31,037 nucleotides of DNA from a virus, in the IMG/VR virus record IMGVR_UViG_3300023251_000011, positions 1-31,037 of that record. The stretch is one strand, 5' to 3'. Under the pieces are notes generated by a model that saw only the letters and a program-made list of their open reading frames with translations, was not told the origin of the DNA and did no database searches. Shown piece after piece: positions 21,363-29,658 of the stretch; the stretch's first letter is position 1; each line of letters opens with the position of its first letter. A program made the translations under genes and the position numbers.

Positions 21363-22976
21363 ATGTCAAAACACGTTGAAGAGATAGTTTTAAGGCTAAA
21401 CGACAAATTTAGCAAAGGCATGGGCAATGCCGAGCGTAGCACTAAAAAAGTGAGAGCCCAAACGCAACAGTTAAGCGGTCAAGTAAAAAAACTACAAGGC
21501 ACCGCAATGAAGGCTTTCGCGGCTTTCGCTATATTTAAGGGCGTTAAGGCTATAGCGAATTTAGGTATTGAGATGGAACAAACGAGGGTTGCTTTCTCGA
21601 CCTTTCTAGGCTCAGCCGAAAAGGCAAACGCAGTTATTAAGGAGTTAAACGAGTTTTCTAACGTGACCCCTTTTACAAACGATCAAGTAATTAAAGCCGG
21701 CAAGAGTTTACTCGCTTTTGGTACGCCCGCTGAAAAGCTAAAAGGTCAACTAAAAAGTATTGGAGACATCTCAGCCGGAACCGGCAAAGATTTCAACGAG
21801 CTCACGACTATATACGGAAAGGCTCAAATCGCGGGCACGTTGTACGCTGAAGACATTAACCAACTAGTCGAGGCCGGTATCCCTATAATTGGAGAATTTG
21901 CGAAGCAATTAGGAGTTAATGAAAGCCAAATTAAAAAAATGGCGTCTCAAGGAAAGATAAGTTTTTCAGACTTAGAAACGGCTTTTGGGAACTTGACAGG
22001 AGAAGGCGGCACTTTTTTCGATTTAATGGAAAAGCAAAGTAAAACTTTAGGCGGTCGATTAAGTAGTATAGAGGGTAAAGTTAATTTAGTAGGCGTTGCA
22101 TTAGGCGAGGCTTTGCTCCCTGTTCTTAAACAAGTAGCCGACAAATTAGAGGTTCTGGTCGCTTGGATTGTTAAAAACAAAGACGCAATTGCCGCTTGGG
22201 TGCCCTTTATAGCTAAAAGCGTTGGCGTTATTTTAAGCGTTATCGCGGTCATAAAAGTATGGATGGGCGTGCAAACAATGATTAATTTTTTGCTGACGGC
22301 TAACCCTATAGGCTTAGTTATAATGGGGGTCGCGGCTCTTATTGCTTTAATAGCGGTCATTATCGTTAAATATGACGAATGGGGCGCGGCTATGACTTTA
22401 CTGCTAGGCCCTCTAGGTACAGTTATTAATTTAATTCAATCTTTTCGCCGAAATTGGGATGATATAAAAAAGGCGTTTACTGACGGAGACATAATTGGAG
22501 GACTTAAAAAAATAGGCTTAGTTATTGTCGATTCATTGCTTATGCCTGTTCAACACTTGCTAGAGTTGGCGTCAAATATTCCGGGGTTACAACATTTAGC
22601 GGGCGCGGGCGCTGCAAAAATTGAAGAGATAAGGCAAGGGCTTGGTGTTAATATGGATTACGGCCCAACAGGCCCGCCGGCACCCGAAGACTCAGATGTC
22701 GAAGAGGCCGCGAGCACTAGCACTAACAAATACAAATTAGACTCTTTACTCGACCCCGTAAAAGACGCCACAAAGAAAGCAAAAGGCGGGGTTTCTGGCG
22801 GTTTAAATGGAGTTGCAAGCTCAGCGCCTAAGAATATCACAATATCAATTAATAAGTTAGTCGAGAGCTTGAACGTGAACACTACCAACTTAAAAGAAGG
22901 CACGGCCGAAATTCGCGAAGAGATAACGAAAGCGCTAATGTTAGCAATAAATGACTCACAAATAATAGCAAGCTAA
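21363..22976 (+). CDS. tail tape measure protein
   Basis: A 537-residue protein that sets tail length and is ejected with DNA. The N-terminus is basic and coiled-coil (1-50). Residues about 60-260 are the TMP core: MEQTRVAFSTFLGSAEKANA, the NVTPFTNDQV segment, YAEDINQLVEAGIPIIGEFA and GRLSSIEGKVNLVGVALGEA. A hydrophobic stretch at 282-336 can make two or three membrane spans, probably the channel-forming part. A Gly/Pro-rich C-terminal region follows. It is short for a contractile tail, implying a short tail (order of 80 nm by the usual 1.5 A per residue). It starts 5 bases after the chaperone frame. Confidence 0.93.
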   Translation: MSKHVEEIVLRLNDKFSKGMGNAERSTKKVRAQTQQLSGQVKKLQGTAMKAFAAFAIFKGVKAIANLGIEMEQTRVAFSTFLGSAEKANAVIKELNEFSNVTPFTNDQVIKAGKSLLAFGTPAEKLKGQLKSIGDISAGTGKDFNELTTIYGKAQIAGTLYAEDINQLVEAGIPIIGEFAKQLGVNESQIKKMASQGKISFSDLETAFGNLTGEGGTFFDLMEKQSKTLGGRLSSIEGKVNLVGVALGEALLPVLKQVADKLEVLVAWIVKNKDAIAAWVPFIAKSVGVILSVIAVIKVWMGVQTMINFLLTANPIGLVIMGVAALIALIAVIIVKYDEWGAAMTLLLGPLGTVINLIQSFRRNWDDIKKAFTDGDIIGGLKKIGLVIVDSLLMPVQHLLELASNIPGLQHLAGAGAAKIEEIRQGLGVNMDYGPTGPPAPEDSDVEEAASTSTNKYKLDSLLDPVKDATKKAKGGVSGGLNGVASSAPKNITISINKLVESLNVNTTNLKEGTAEIREEITKALMLAINDSQIIAS

Positions 22977-23543
22977 ATGTCAAGATCTACTTTTGTTGTA
23001 ACGGGCGCGGGCTTGCAAGCCATAAAGTCCGAATTGTTTAAGGTTGGCGACACTAACGCTGACGACCCCCGCCCAAAGGCTTCTTTGATGGGCACGAGCG
23101 TTTGGTCTAACCTCATCTTTTCAGCGGGCAACTACGAGACGCTTGAGGGCGATCAAATCGAATTCGATGAGATAGTATTTAATTCGGCTTTATTAAGTAT
23201 AAACCAGAGCAAAAACGTAGTCACTACGGAAATACAAGGCCGCAACGGGTCTGTAAAAGAGTATATAAGTGACGGCGACTTCGTTATCACTATTTCGGGC
23301 GTTATTACTGGCGAAGGTTCTGACGTTTATCCAGAGCTTGAAGTTATTAATTTGATCGAGATACTAAAGGCGCCCGTTTCGCTAAAAATAGAAAGCGAAT
23401 TTTTAAACTTTTTTGGTATTGATGAGATAGTCGTGACTAGTTATTCTTTACCTCAAGTCTCTGGATCCAGAAACACGCAACCCTTTCAAATAAATGCGCT
23501 CTCAGACGAGGCGCTTGAATTACAAGATTTAAACAATATTTAA
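22977..23543 (+). CDS. DUF6046-like tail/baseplate protein
   Basis: A 188-residue beta-rich protein directly following the tape measure. LLSINQSKNVVTTEIQGRNG (around 71-90), VKEYISDGDFVITISGVI and the YPELEVINLIEILKAPVSLK segment match the DUF6046 pattern of Bacteroidetes phages. It occupies the place of the Mu gp43-like or LysM tail-hub protein, so a baseplate-hub-to-tube adaptor role is likely. Function inferred from synteny. Confidence 0.75.
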   Translation: MSRSTFVVTGAGLQAIKSELFKVGDTNADDPRPKASLMGTSVWSNLIFSAGNYETLEGDQIEFDEIVFNSALLSINQSKNVVTTEIQGRNGSVKEYISDGDFVITISGVITGEGSDVYPELEVINLIEILKAPVSLKIESEFLNFFGIDEIVVTSYSLPQVSGSRNTQPFQINALSDEALELQDLNNI

Positions 23544-23556
23544 ACACTAAAAAAAA

Positions 23557-23832
23557 ATGGCGAAATCCACTAAAAAACAATTGTTACTAGCCGATAACAA
23601 TATGCTTATCGTTCACAATAAGGCAACCGCTAAAATTGAGATAGTGATCGGATTAAGTGACAAGATCATTCGGCCCATGCCAGACGATGAGGAAAACACT
23701 ATCTTGATAAGCTCAGATTTTAACGGCCGCGAGGGGTTTGCAATTAAATTTCTCGAGGCTTACGGAAACAGAGGCGAGCGATTTACTGAGGTTGAGCAAA
23801 TCCTTTCTTATCTTGCCCCTGTCTCTAAGTAA
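23557..23832 (+). CDS. hypothetical protein in baseplate cluster (91 aa)
   Basis: Unrecognised 91-residue protein, beginning MAKSTKKQLLLADNNMLIVH and preceded by an A-run leader. Its stop abuts the next ATG (TAAATG). Several short strands in the middle (NTILISSDFNGREGFAIKF) are visible. Position between the hub adaptor and gpD-like hub suggests a minor tail protein. Confidence 0.65.
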   Translation: MAKSTKKQLLLADNNMLIVHNKATAKIEIVIGLSDKIIRPMPDDEENTILISSDFNGREGFAIKFLEAYGNRGERFTEVEQILSYLAPVSK

Positions 23833-24780
23833 ATGAAACGGCCTACTTGTAAAATAACGATAGGAAAATTTGAGCTTGATTTCTTGACTGACCTCGAGAT
23901 TATTAGCGCTTGGAGAAACTTGACTGACACCGCAATTTTAACCTTACCTAATAAGATTAGAAAAGGCGGCAAGTCAATCGTTTCGGGGTCTGACAATCTT
24001 TTTAAGAGGGGCGATGAGGTTGAGATTGTTCTAGGTTATTATCCAGAGACGGCGCGAGTTTTTACGGGGTTCGTTGCCGGAATTATTCCAGACTCGCCCC
24101 TTGTTTTAAAAATAGAAGATCACGCCTACTTATTTAAGCAAAAAACGATAACGGCGTCTTATAAAGAGACGACACTCAAGAACCTCTTAATAGACCTTTG
24201 CCCTATTGAATTTGTAAGCGTTGACGCTAACCTCGGAGGGTTTAGAATATCAAATGTAAACTTTGCCCAAGTTTTAGCCGAGTTAAAAAAGACTTACGGC
24301 CTCGTGAGTTGGGTGCGGGCGGGCGTCTTATATTGCGGCCTTGCCTACGTGCCGGCGATAAGTTCAAAACATAAGTTGCACTTTCAAAGGAATATTATAG
24401 AGAGTAGCCTCGAGTACTTACTCGAAGAGGACGTCAAAATAAAAGTCAAGGGCGTTTCTATTTTCAAAGACAACTCAAGAGTTGAGCTTGAGGCCGGAGA
24501 TCCAGACGGTGCGCAAAGAACTCTTTTTTATTATGGACTAAGCGAAAGCGAGTTAAAAAAAATAATCGAGACAGAATTGCCAAAACTAAAATACGAAGGC
24601 TATCGAGGAGGCTTAACTACTTTCGGGTCGCCAACTATAAAGCACGGCGATACAATCGAACTAACAGACCTTAAATTTACAGAGCGCGAAGGTGAGTATT
24701 TAGTCGATGAGGTTGTAACAACTCAAGGGCTTAACGGATTTCGCCAGAGCATAACTTTAGGCGCCAAATTATCGAAGTAA
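23833..24780 (+). CDS. baseplate hub, phage late control gpD / Mu gp44-like
   Basis: A 315-residue protein with the gpD/gp27-like hub pattern: an N-terminal strand segment KITIGKFELDFLTDLEII, FKRGDEVEIVLGYYPETARV leading into FTGFVAGIIP (about 55-82), a helix TLKNLLIDLCPIEFVSVD, and a C-terminal domain ending GEYLVDEVVTTQGLNGFRQS. It forms the trimeric hub that joins the tube to the spike, whose gene follows directly (TAAATG). Confidence 0.88.
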   Translation: MKRPTCKITIGKFELDFLTDLEIISAWRNLTDTAILTLPNKIRKGGKSIVSGSDNLFKRGDEVEIVLGYYPETARVFTGFVAGIIPDSPLVLKIEDHAYLFKQKTITASYKETTLKNLLIDLCPIEFVSVDANLGGFRISNVNFAQVLAELKKTYGLVSWVRAGVLYCGLAYVPAISSKHKLHFQRNIIESSLEYLLEEDVKIKVKGVSIFKDNSRVELEAGDPDGAQRTLFYYGLSESELKKIIETELPKLKYEGYRGGLTTFGSPTIKHGDTIELTDLKFTEREGEYLVDEVVTTQGLNGFRQSITLGAKLSK

Positions 24781-25344
24781 ATGAAAGATAAGAACCTAAA
24801 AGAGCTAATTGAAGACTTGGCAAACGACCCCGCCGCTGAGAACTACGGAAAACCTTGCGAGGTCATAGAGGTTGACGAGGTTGCTAGAACTTGCGATGTC
24901 AAGCCCTATGACGGCACCGCGACAATTTACGGGGTTAGATTGCAAGCGGTCGAGGGTTCGGTCAAAGGCGTTGTTTTAATTCCAAAAAAAGGCGCGGGCG
25001 TGCTCGTTGTTTTTATAAGTAAATCGCGGGCCTTTGTCGCTATTTGCGAAGAGATAGACAAGGTTCTTGTCGATTGCGATGAGGTCGTATTTAATGGCGG
25101 CACAAATGGCGGCACGTACAACGCGCCCGCGACAAATTTAGAATTGAATAAATTAAAGTTAAGAATGACGGCACTCGAAGCGTCTGTTTTAGCTTTTGGA
25201 ACGGCCCAGAATTCGGCCGCTTTGGCGGTCGTTGTTTTGGCGCCCTTAGCCGTTGCGCCCGCTGCTCTTGTTGCGGCCGTTGGTGCATTGCCTCCGAGCG
25301 GTTCGTTTGGGAGCTCCTTAATTGACGATAAAATAAAACATTGA
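24781..25344 (+). CDS. baseplate spike/assembly protein, gpV (Mu gp45)-like
   Basis: Residues about 22-95 look like the OB-fold of gpV/gp45 spike proteins (KPCEVIEVDEVARTCDVKPY, GVVLIPKKGAGVLVVFISKS). A beta element DEVVFNGGTNGGTYNAPATN (100-119) then leads to a helical segment and an Ala/Val-rich hydrophobic C-terminus (143-170). That last part is unusual for a spike tip and may insert into the outer membrane or pack in a trimeric bundle. It lacks the His-x-His metal-binding apex. Function from position after gpD and before gp46. Confidence 0.75.
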   Translation: MKDKNLKELIEDLANDPAAENYGKPCEVIEVDEVARTCDVKPYDGTATIYGVRLQAVEGSVKGVVLIPKKGAGVLVVFISKSRAFVAICEEIDKVLVDCDEVVFNGGTNGGTYNAPATNLELNKLKLRMTALEASVLAFGTAQNSAALAVVVLAPLAVAPAALVAAVGALPPSGSFGSSLIDDKIKH

Positions 25345-25345
25345 C

Positions 25346-25651
25346 ATGATAGACAACGCAAAAGACATTATCTTTACCGAAGACTTGCAAATCGTAAACG
25401 GCGACTTTTTAGTCGGCGAGAGTGACGGGCAAAGCATAGAACATATATTGAGGGCTGACGTTGGGCAATTTCGTCAATCGCCTTTAGTTGGCGTAGGCTT
25501 ACAATTGCAAGATAATTCTAGCGTTGAGCCTCAGAAACTAAAGCAAAAGATTAAATTGCAGCTAAAAGCTGACGGGTTTAGCGTTAAAAAGGTTTCTATT
25601 GTCGCGGGCGATGTCTTGGGAATTGATATTGACGCCAAAAGAGTTAAATAA
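25346..25651 (+). CDS. baseplate wedge, gpW/gp25 (Mu gp46)-like
   Basis: 101 residues. GDFLVGESDGQSIEHILRAD, followed by VGQFRQSPLVGVGL, matches the T4 gp25 / Mu gp46 wedge pattern: an N-terminal strand, D..GD....s.e..v...l....G..r..P..G. It joins the sheath to the J-type wedge. Its stop abuts the next start. Confidence 0.82.
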   Translation: MIDNAKDIIFTEDLQIVNGDFLVGESDGQSIEHILRADVGQFRQSPLVGVGLQLQDNSSVEPQKLKQKIKLQLKADGFSVKKVSIVAGDVLGIDIDAKRVK

Positions 25652-25969
25652 ATGAGTTATCAATTTAGAAATAAAGCGAGAATAAGATCAAAGCAAAATT
25701 TGCTTGATGTAGCCATACAGGAGTACGGCAACGCTGAGGCTTTTTTTAAATTGATAGACTTAAATGCGAGTAACTCTTTTACTATTGATTCGGTGCTCGA
25801 TTCGAGCGTAAGCAAAGAAATTTTTGCCGACAATCAAACGGGGCAAGAGATTGACCTCGTTAAAAAGTTCAATTTAGAAGATAAAAACATTGTAAACGAA
25901 GACTTCGGCCTCGTGCCCGTGACGACTTCGGAGTCTGGATTTAGTATCGGGTTTAGTAGCGGATTTTAA
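25652..25969 (+). CDS. LysM-like baseplate/tail protein
   Basis: 105 residues. KQNLLDVAIQEYGNAEAFFK and the following LIDLNAS fit the LysM-like D.A...YGn...f..li..N core used by gpX/gp53-type baseplate proteins. The C-terminal half is acidic and then Gly/Ser/Phe-rich. It is found between gp46-like and gpJ-like genes, which supports a baseplate role. Confidence 0.68.
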   Translation: MSYQFRNKARIRSKQNLLDVAIQEYGNAEAFFKLIDLNASNSFTIDSVLDSSVSKEIFADNQTGQEIDLVKKFNLEDKNIVNEDFGLVPVTTSESGFSIGFSSGF

Positions 25970-25978
25970 AAAAAAACC

Positions 25979-26578
25979 ATGGCATTTGACACCCCTTTAA
26001 AAGCGACCGTTGTTAGCGAGATATTAACAAAAATAAATGATAATGTTTCGCAAGATATTACACCCGCTGAGCTTCGCGAGGTTCTTAACTCGTGTTTAGA
26101 TTATGCCGAGCAAGCCGCCAACTCTGACAATATAACGCAAGGCTCAACAAATAAATTTGCAGCAGCAGCGGCAACGGAAGCTGAGTCCGAGGCGGGCACC
26201 GAAACGGCCTTGAGGTCGTTTTCGCCTTTACACGTAGGCAAAGCAATTGAGGCCCTACAGGCTATAAATGTTATAATAGACACCCCGTTAATCACCTCGG
26301 CGATGACGTTTTCAGATAAGATCTATCTTTTAAACTTATCAATTGCCGCGGCGTTTTTGCCGCCCGCGTCACCTAGTTCGGGTGATCAGTTTGGAATAAT
26401 TGACGCGACACGAAGTTTTAGTAGTTCGGTTTATTGTCAAATTAGATTCGCATCGGCGGGGGTCAAGTTTCACGGAAACAATGTTAACATTAACATTCAA
26501 AAACAAGACGCGAGCGTCGTTTTTGAATACGTGAACACCACTACAGGGTGGGTTATTATTCGGGGTTCAATAACTTAA
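25979..26578 (+). CDS. putative short tail fibre or baseplate-associated fibre protein
   Basis: 199 residues. The central AAAATEAESEAGTETALRSF continuing into SPLHVGKAIEAL (about 61-92) matches the tail-fibre repeat in which ATEAEA.aG.dt...sP..l..A. recurs. The C-terminal part is beta-rich (FHGNNVNINIQKQDASVVFE near the end), as in distal fibre domains. Placement inside the baseplate cluster, between LysM-like and gpJ-like genes, rather than after it, is uncommon. Function inferred. Confidence 0.65.
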   Translation: MAFDTPLKATVVSEILTKINDNVSQDITPAELREVLNSCLDYAEQAANSDNITQGSTNKFAAAAATEAESEAGTETALRSFSPLHVGKAIEALQAINVIIDTPLITSAMTFSDKIYLLNLSIAAAFLPPASPSSGDQFGIIDATRSFSSSVYCQIRFASAGVKFHGNNVNINIQKQDASVVFEYVNTTTGWVIIRGSIT

Positions 26579-26592
26579 AAAAATAACTAAGA

Positions 26593-27471
26593 ATGGCAAG
26601 AACGGTACAAGTAATTTATGACGCTTTAGTCGCTGAAAAGGAGCTTTTAAGTAACCTCAGCGGGTTGCAACCTAACCCCGAAAGCTCTCAGACTTTTTTG
26701 CAAGACTTGACGAGCACTTCAAAAGTCGCCGTCTGGCGCTTGTTTTTGTACGTGGTGGCCTTCGCTAATCACGTTATTGAGGTTTTATTTGATAGGCATG
26801 CCGCTGAGGTTACGGCTTTAAAATACACGCTTATAACGGGCACTATTAGATGGTACCAACAAAAGGCGCTCGAGTTTCAGTATGGAGACGCTTTGACTTG
26901 GAACGGTGCACAATATATTTACACTCCTGTTGACGCTTCGGCTCAAATCGTCAAGAGGGCGGCCGTTTTTGCTTCGGGTGGTATTACTAGAGTTAAAGTT
27001 GCAAAACTTGATACAGACGGCATGACCCCCATACCTTTGACCTCGGCCGAAAACGTGAGCTTCACCTCTTATATGGCCGCGATAGCTTTCGCGGGCGTTA
27101 ACATTATAGTGATCTCAACAACCGCTGACGACATTACTATTAACGCTACTATTTACTACGACCCCTTGGTCATGACACCAACGGGCGAGCTTATAGGTTC
27201 GGCCGGAGTGTTTCCGGCTAGAGATGCTATAAATTCATATATTTCGAATTTGCCTTTTAATGGTATTTTTAACAAAACCGAACTCGTTGACGCTTTGCAG
27301 TTGGCCCAAGGTGTAATTGATCCTGTCCTCGGCGACTTGACGGCAAGATACGGGGCTAACCCCTTCGCGGCCGTTGGTGACAATTACACGGCCTTTGCGG
27401 GGCACATGACTATTTACTCGAGCACGCCTTTAAGTGGCACTTTGACATACATAGAGGCTCAAAATTTATAA
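26593..27471 (+). CDS. baseplate wedge, gpJ (Mu gp47)-like
   Basis: 292 residues. It has an N-terminal helical region with TSKVAVWRLFLYVVAFANHV followed by IEVLFDRHAAEV, the central ALEFQYGDALTWNG segment and a C-terminal domain with DAINSYISNLPFNGIFNKTE and LVDALQLAQGV. Together these match Bacteroidetes J-like wedge proteins, including the repeat-like beta region MTPIPLT...INATIYYDP. Shorter than Mu gp47. Context (gp46-like upstream, gp48-like downstream) agrees. Confidence 0.82.
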   Translation: MARTVQVIYDALVAEKELLSNLSGLQPNPESSQTFLQDLTSTSKVAVWRLFLYVVAFANHVIEVLFDRHAAEVTALKYTLITGTIRWYQQKALEFQYGDALTWNGAQYIYTPVDASAQIVKRAAVFASGGITRVKVAKLDTDGMTPIPLTSAENVSFTSYMAAIAFAGVNIIVISTTADDITINATIYYDPLVMTPTGELIGSAGVFPARDAINSYISNLPFNGIFNKTELVDALQLAQGVIDPVLGDLTARYGANPFAAVGDNYTAFAGHMTIYSSTPLSGTLTYIEAQNL

Positions 27472-27474
27472 AAT

Positions 27475-27948
27475 ATGTACGATTTTAATGTACTTCGACT
27501 ATATACGCGGCTCGTGCCGTGGTTTCTGAGAACGCCCGTTTTCATGTCGTGGCTCGGCGTTTTGGCGTCTGTTGTTTCGTTTGTTCAAGGTTTACTTTTG
27601 GCGTTCGTTAATCAAACAACTTTTGACCTTTTATTTAACGCTCAAGTCGTTTATTTAGAACATGTCTTAAATGAAACTTTTGACTCAACGCCCGACATTT
27701 ATATCGAAAACGTGTTCTTGCCTTCGTTGTATTTAGATAATAAAATTGAGTCTCAGCCGGCCGACTACTTTAGACAAGAGGCCGAAAACGACCCTATATA
27801 CATGAGAAATCGGGAAGAGTACGAAAGCATAAATCAATACATTGTGCACGTTGCCGCGTCACTTTCTGGCGATGTTATTTTAATCACTTCTTTAATAAAT
27901 ATGTATAACTTAGCCGGCATACCTTATACTATAGTTTTCGACCTTTAA
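27475..27948 (+). CDS. probable Mu gp48-like tail/baseplate protein
   Basis: 157 residues. The N-terminus (LVPWFLRTPVFMSWLGVLAS with following hydrophobic residues) is amphipathic. LDNKIESQPADYFRQEAEND and YMRNREEYESINQYIVHVAA follow. It lies after the J-like gene and before a fibre gene, the place of Mu gp48 (a wedge or fibre-attachment protein). No motif proves the link, so this is a synteny-based call. Confidence 0.55.
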   Translation: MYDFNVLRLYTRLVPWFLRTPVFMSWLGVLASVVSFVQGLLLAFVNQTTFDLLFNAQVVYLEHVLNETFDSTPDIYIENVFLPSLYLDNKIESQPADYFRQEAENDPIYMRNREEYESINQYIVHVAASLSGDVILITSLINMYNLAGIPYTIVFDL

Positions 27949-27958
27949 AAAAACAAAA

Positions 27959-28729
27959 ATGAATTCATTAACGACAAATATTAACGGCGGGTTTCCTTGG
28001 GTTCTTGACGATTTTAGGTGGCATAACGATCAAGAGCAAGCTTTTGCAAATAGCTTAATTAGCGGCCTTTGTGGCGGCGTTGACTGTATTGTCTCGGGCG
28101 TTGTTTTAACTAGTGGCGTGAATGTCTCAGCGGGCTATTTGTTTTTGTCTGGCGAACTCGTTAGGGTTGACGCTCACACGGCCCCCGATTTAGACCAAGG
28201 CGGCGACTTTCATAAGATTATAATAACGGAGTCTTTTGACTCGGCCGGCTTAAAGTCTTTAGAGGACGGGGGCACGGGCAACGCTTACAATAAAAGACGC
28301 GCAACTCTCACGGTCGGAAATTTTCCGGTGGGATCTAGTGTGAGATATTCAACTCTCGATCTATTGCCCGAAATTGTAGGGCTGCAAGGCTCAACGCCTT
28401 GGATTACGGTAAACGCGACCGACTTAACTGTCAACTCGGGAACTATAGACGAGGGCACTTTCTCTTATAGAGTCAGAGATAATAGGGTCGAGGTTTCCTT
28501 TAGTATTGGTTTAACGCTCGGCGACATAAATCAATTTTCAATAACACCGCCTAGTGCCGTCATTGGTGATAACGTCTTTTCTGTTCTGACTCACTACTCA
28601 GATAATGACGCCTTAAAGGTTGCGCATATTACTAAAAACGGTTTGCTCTGGAATGTTAGTAGAGACGCCGCCGAGGCTTTTGCAGCGGGTTCCGTTACTT
28701 TAAAAGGTGAGTTTTCTTATAAAATATAA
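27959..28729 (+). CDS. tail fibre / receptor-binding protein
   Basis: 256 residues, beta-rich. The N-terminal region (GLCGGVDCIVSGVVLTSGVN continuing into VSAGYLFLSGELVRVDA) resembles fibre N-terminal attachment domains in this phage group. A distal beta-sandwich-like part includes FSYRVRDNRVEVSFSIGLTL and the GEFSYKI C-terminus. It is the last structural gene before lysis, as expected for the host-recognition fibre. Much shorter than typical fibres; no chaperone gene follows. Confidence 0.75.
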   Translation: MNSLTTNINGGFPWVLDDFRWHNDQEQAFANSLISGLCGGVDCIVSGVVLTSGVNVSAGYLFLSGELVRVDAHTAPDLDQGGDFHKIIITESFDSAGLKSLEDGGTGNAYNKRRATLTVGNFPVGSSVRYSTLDLLPEIVGLQGSTPWITVNATDLTVNSGTIDEGTFSYRVRDNRVEVSFSIGLTLGDINQFSITPPSAVIGDNVFSVLTHYSDNDALKVAHITKNGLLWNVSRDAAEAFAAGSVTLKGEFSYKI

Positions 28730-28738
28730 TTTTTTGGA

Positions 28739-29158
28739 ATGGTAGAGGCTGAGAGAAAGGAACTTTTAGAGCTTATGGTTCTAGCGGGCAAATCAAGAGG
28801 GCAAAGCGAAACGAACGACCTCAAGAGGTGGGCCTTGCCTGTTGTGATAGGGCTTACAATCGCTTTCGCGGGTTGGTTCGCAACAAAGTCAACTCAAGAC
28901 ATAGAGAACACCACGGCGATAAATAAAACGCTTGAGTTTATGCAATTGCAGCAAAGCGCAACTAACGAGGCGCTAAAGGAGCAGCTTGACGACATGAAAG
29001 CGGCCTTTGAGTCGGCCGTTGAGAGAATAGACGGCAAGCTCGGCGAGCAGTTCACGAGAGTAGATTTTAACCGCGAAATGCTATACAGAGATCAAGATTT
29101 TAAGCGAATACAAAACCAAGTCGAGGCCGTTCTTGACAAACTAAACGAGAAAAAATGA
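28739..29158 (+). CDS. TM/coiled-coil lysis-region protein (spanin- or holin-like)
   Basis: 139 residues. Basic residues (K18, R20, K29, R30) precede a single TM segment at about 31-47 (RWALPVVIGLTIAFAGWFAT), then a long coiled-coil-like C-terminus (FMQLQQSATNEALKEQLDDM onward). With N-in orientation the coil would be periplasmic, as in an i-spanin. No o-spanin lipoprotein is nested or adjacent, so a holin-associated or antiholin role is also possible. ATGA overlap with the endolysin (29155-29158) ties it to lysis. Confidence 0.6.
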   Translation: MVEAERKELLELMVLAGKSRGQSETNDLKRWALPVVIGLTIAFAGWFATKSTQDIENTTAINKTLEFMQLQQSATNEALKEQLDDMKAAFESAVERIDGKLGEQFTRVDFNREMLYRDQDFKRIQNQVEAVLDKLNEKK

Positions 29159-29658
29159 AAGCAAACGAGGCCCTTTTAAGCGTAGCGATGAGCCAACTCG
29201 GCACAAAAGAAATAGTCGGAGGTAATCATGAAATCGAAGTATTAAAATATTATAAAGAGATCGGTCATTCTTGGGTTGCTGACGATGAGACCCCTTGGTG
29301 TGCCGCCTTCTTAAATTGGGTTTGTCTTCATGCTTTAACTCCAATGGTTACAAAGTCGCAACGATTGAGAGCTCGGGGGTTTCTCGAGTGGGGTTATGAA
29401 GTCGAGAGAGCGCAAGCCTATCAAGGCGACATTGTCGTACTATGGCGCAAGAGTAAAGACTCGGCTTCTGGGCACGTTGGTCTATTGATCGGTTGGTCTG
29501 TTGATCGTGAGTTCGTTTACCTTTTGGGCGGCAACCAATCAAATCAAGTAAAGGTTGCGAAATATGCAGCCGCTAGGATCCTAAGCATAAGAAGAGGGCA
29601 AACTCATAGCGAAATCGTTTTCGCTCCTAAAATACAAGCTCATGAAGTGGTTAACTGA
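29155..29658 (+). CDS. CHAP/NlpC-like endolysin (TIGR02594-type)
   Basis: 167 residues. ETPWCAAFLNWVC (45-57) with nucleophile C49, then YQGDIVVLWR (89-98) and SGHVGLLIG (105-113) with H107, and LLGGNQSNQVKVAKYAAARI (123-142), match the TIGR02594-type CHAP-like amidohydrolase/peptidase family used as Bacteroidetes phage endolysins. No signal peptide is visible; export depends on the holin encoded next. The 3' end overlaps the holin start by 17 bases. Confidence 0.9.
   Translation: MKANEALLSVAMSQLGTKEIVGGNHEIEVLKYYKEIGHSWVADDETPWCAAFLNWVCLHALTPMVTKSQRLRARGFLEWGYEVERAQAYQGDIVVLWRKSKDSASGHVGLLIGWSVDREFVYLLGGNQSNQVKVAKYAAARILSIRRGQTHSEIVFAPKIQAHEVVN

Noticed and set aside
24927-25361. 144-residue minus-strand frame under the spike gene
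   Set aside because: Low-complexity Ala/Thr/Pro shadow of the spike C-terminus with no start context.
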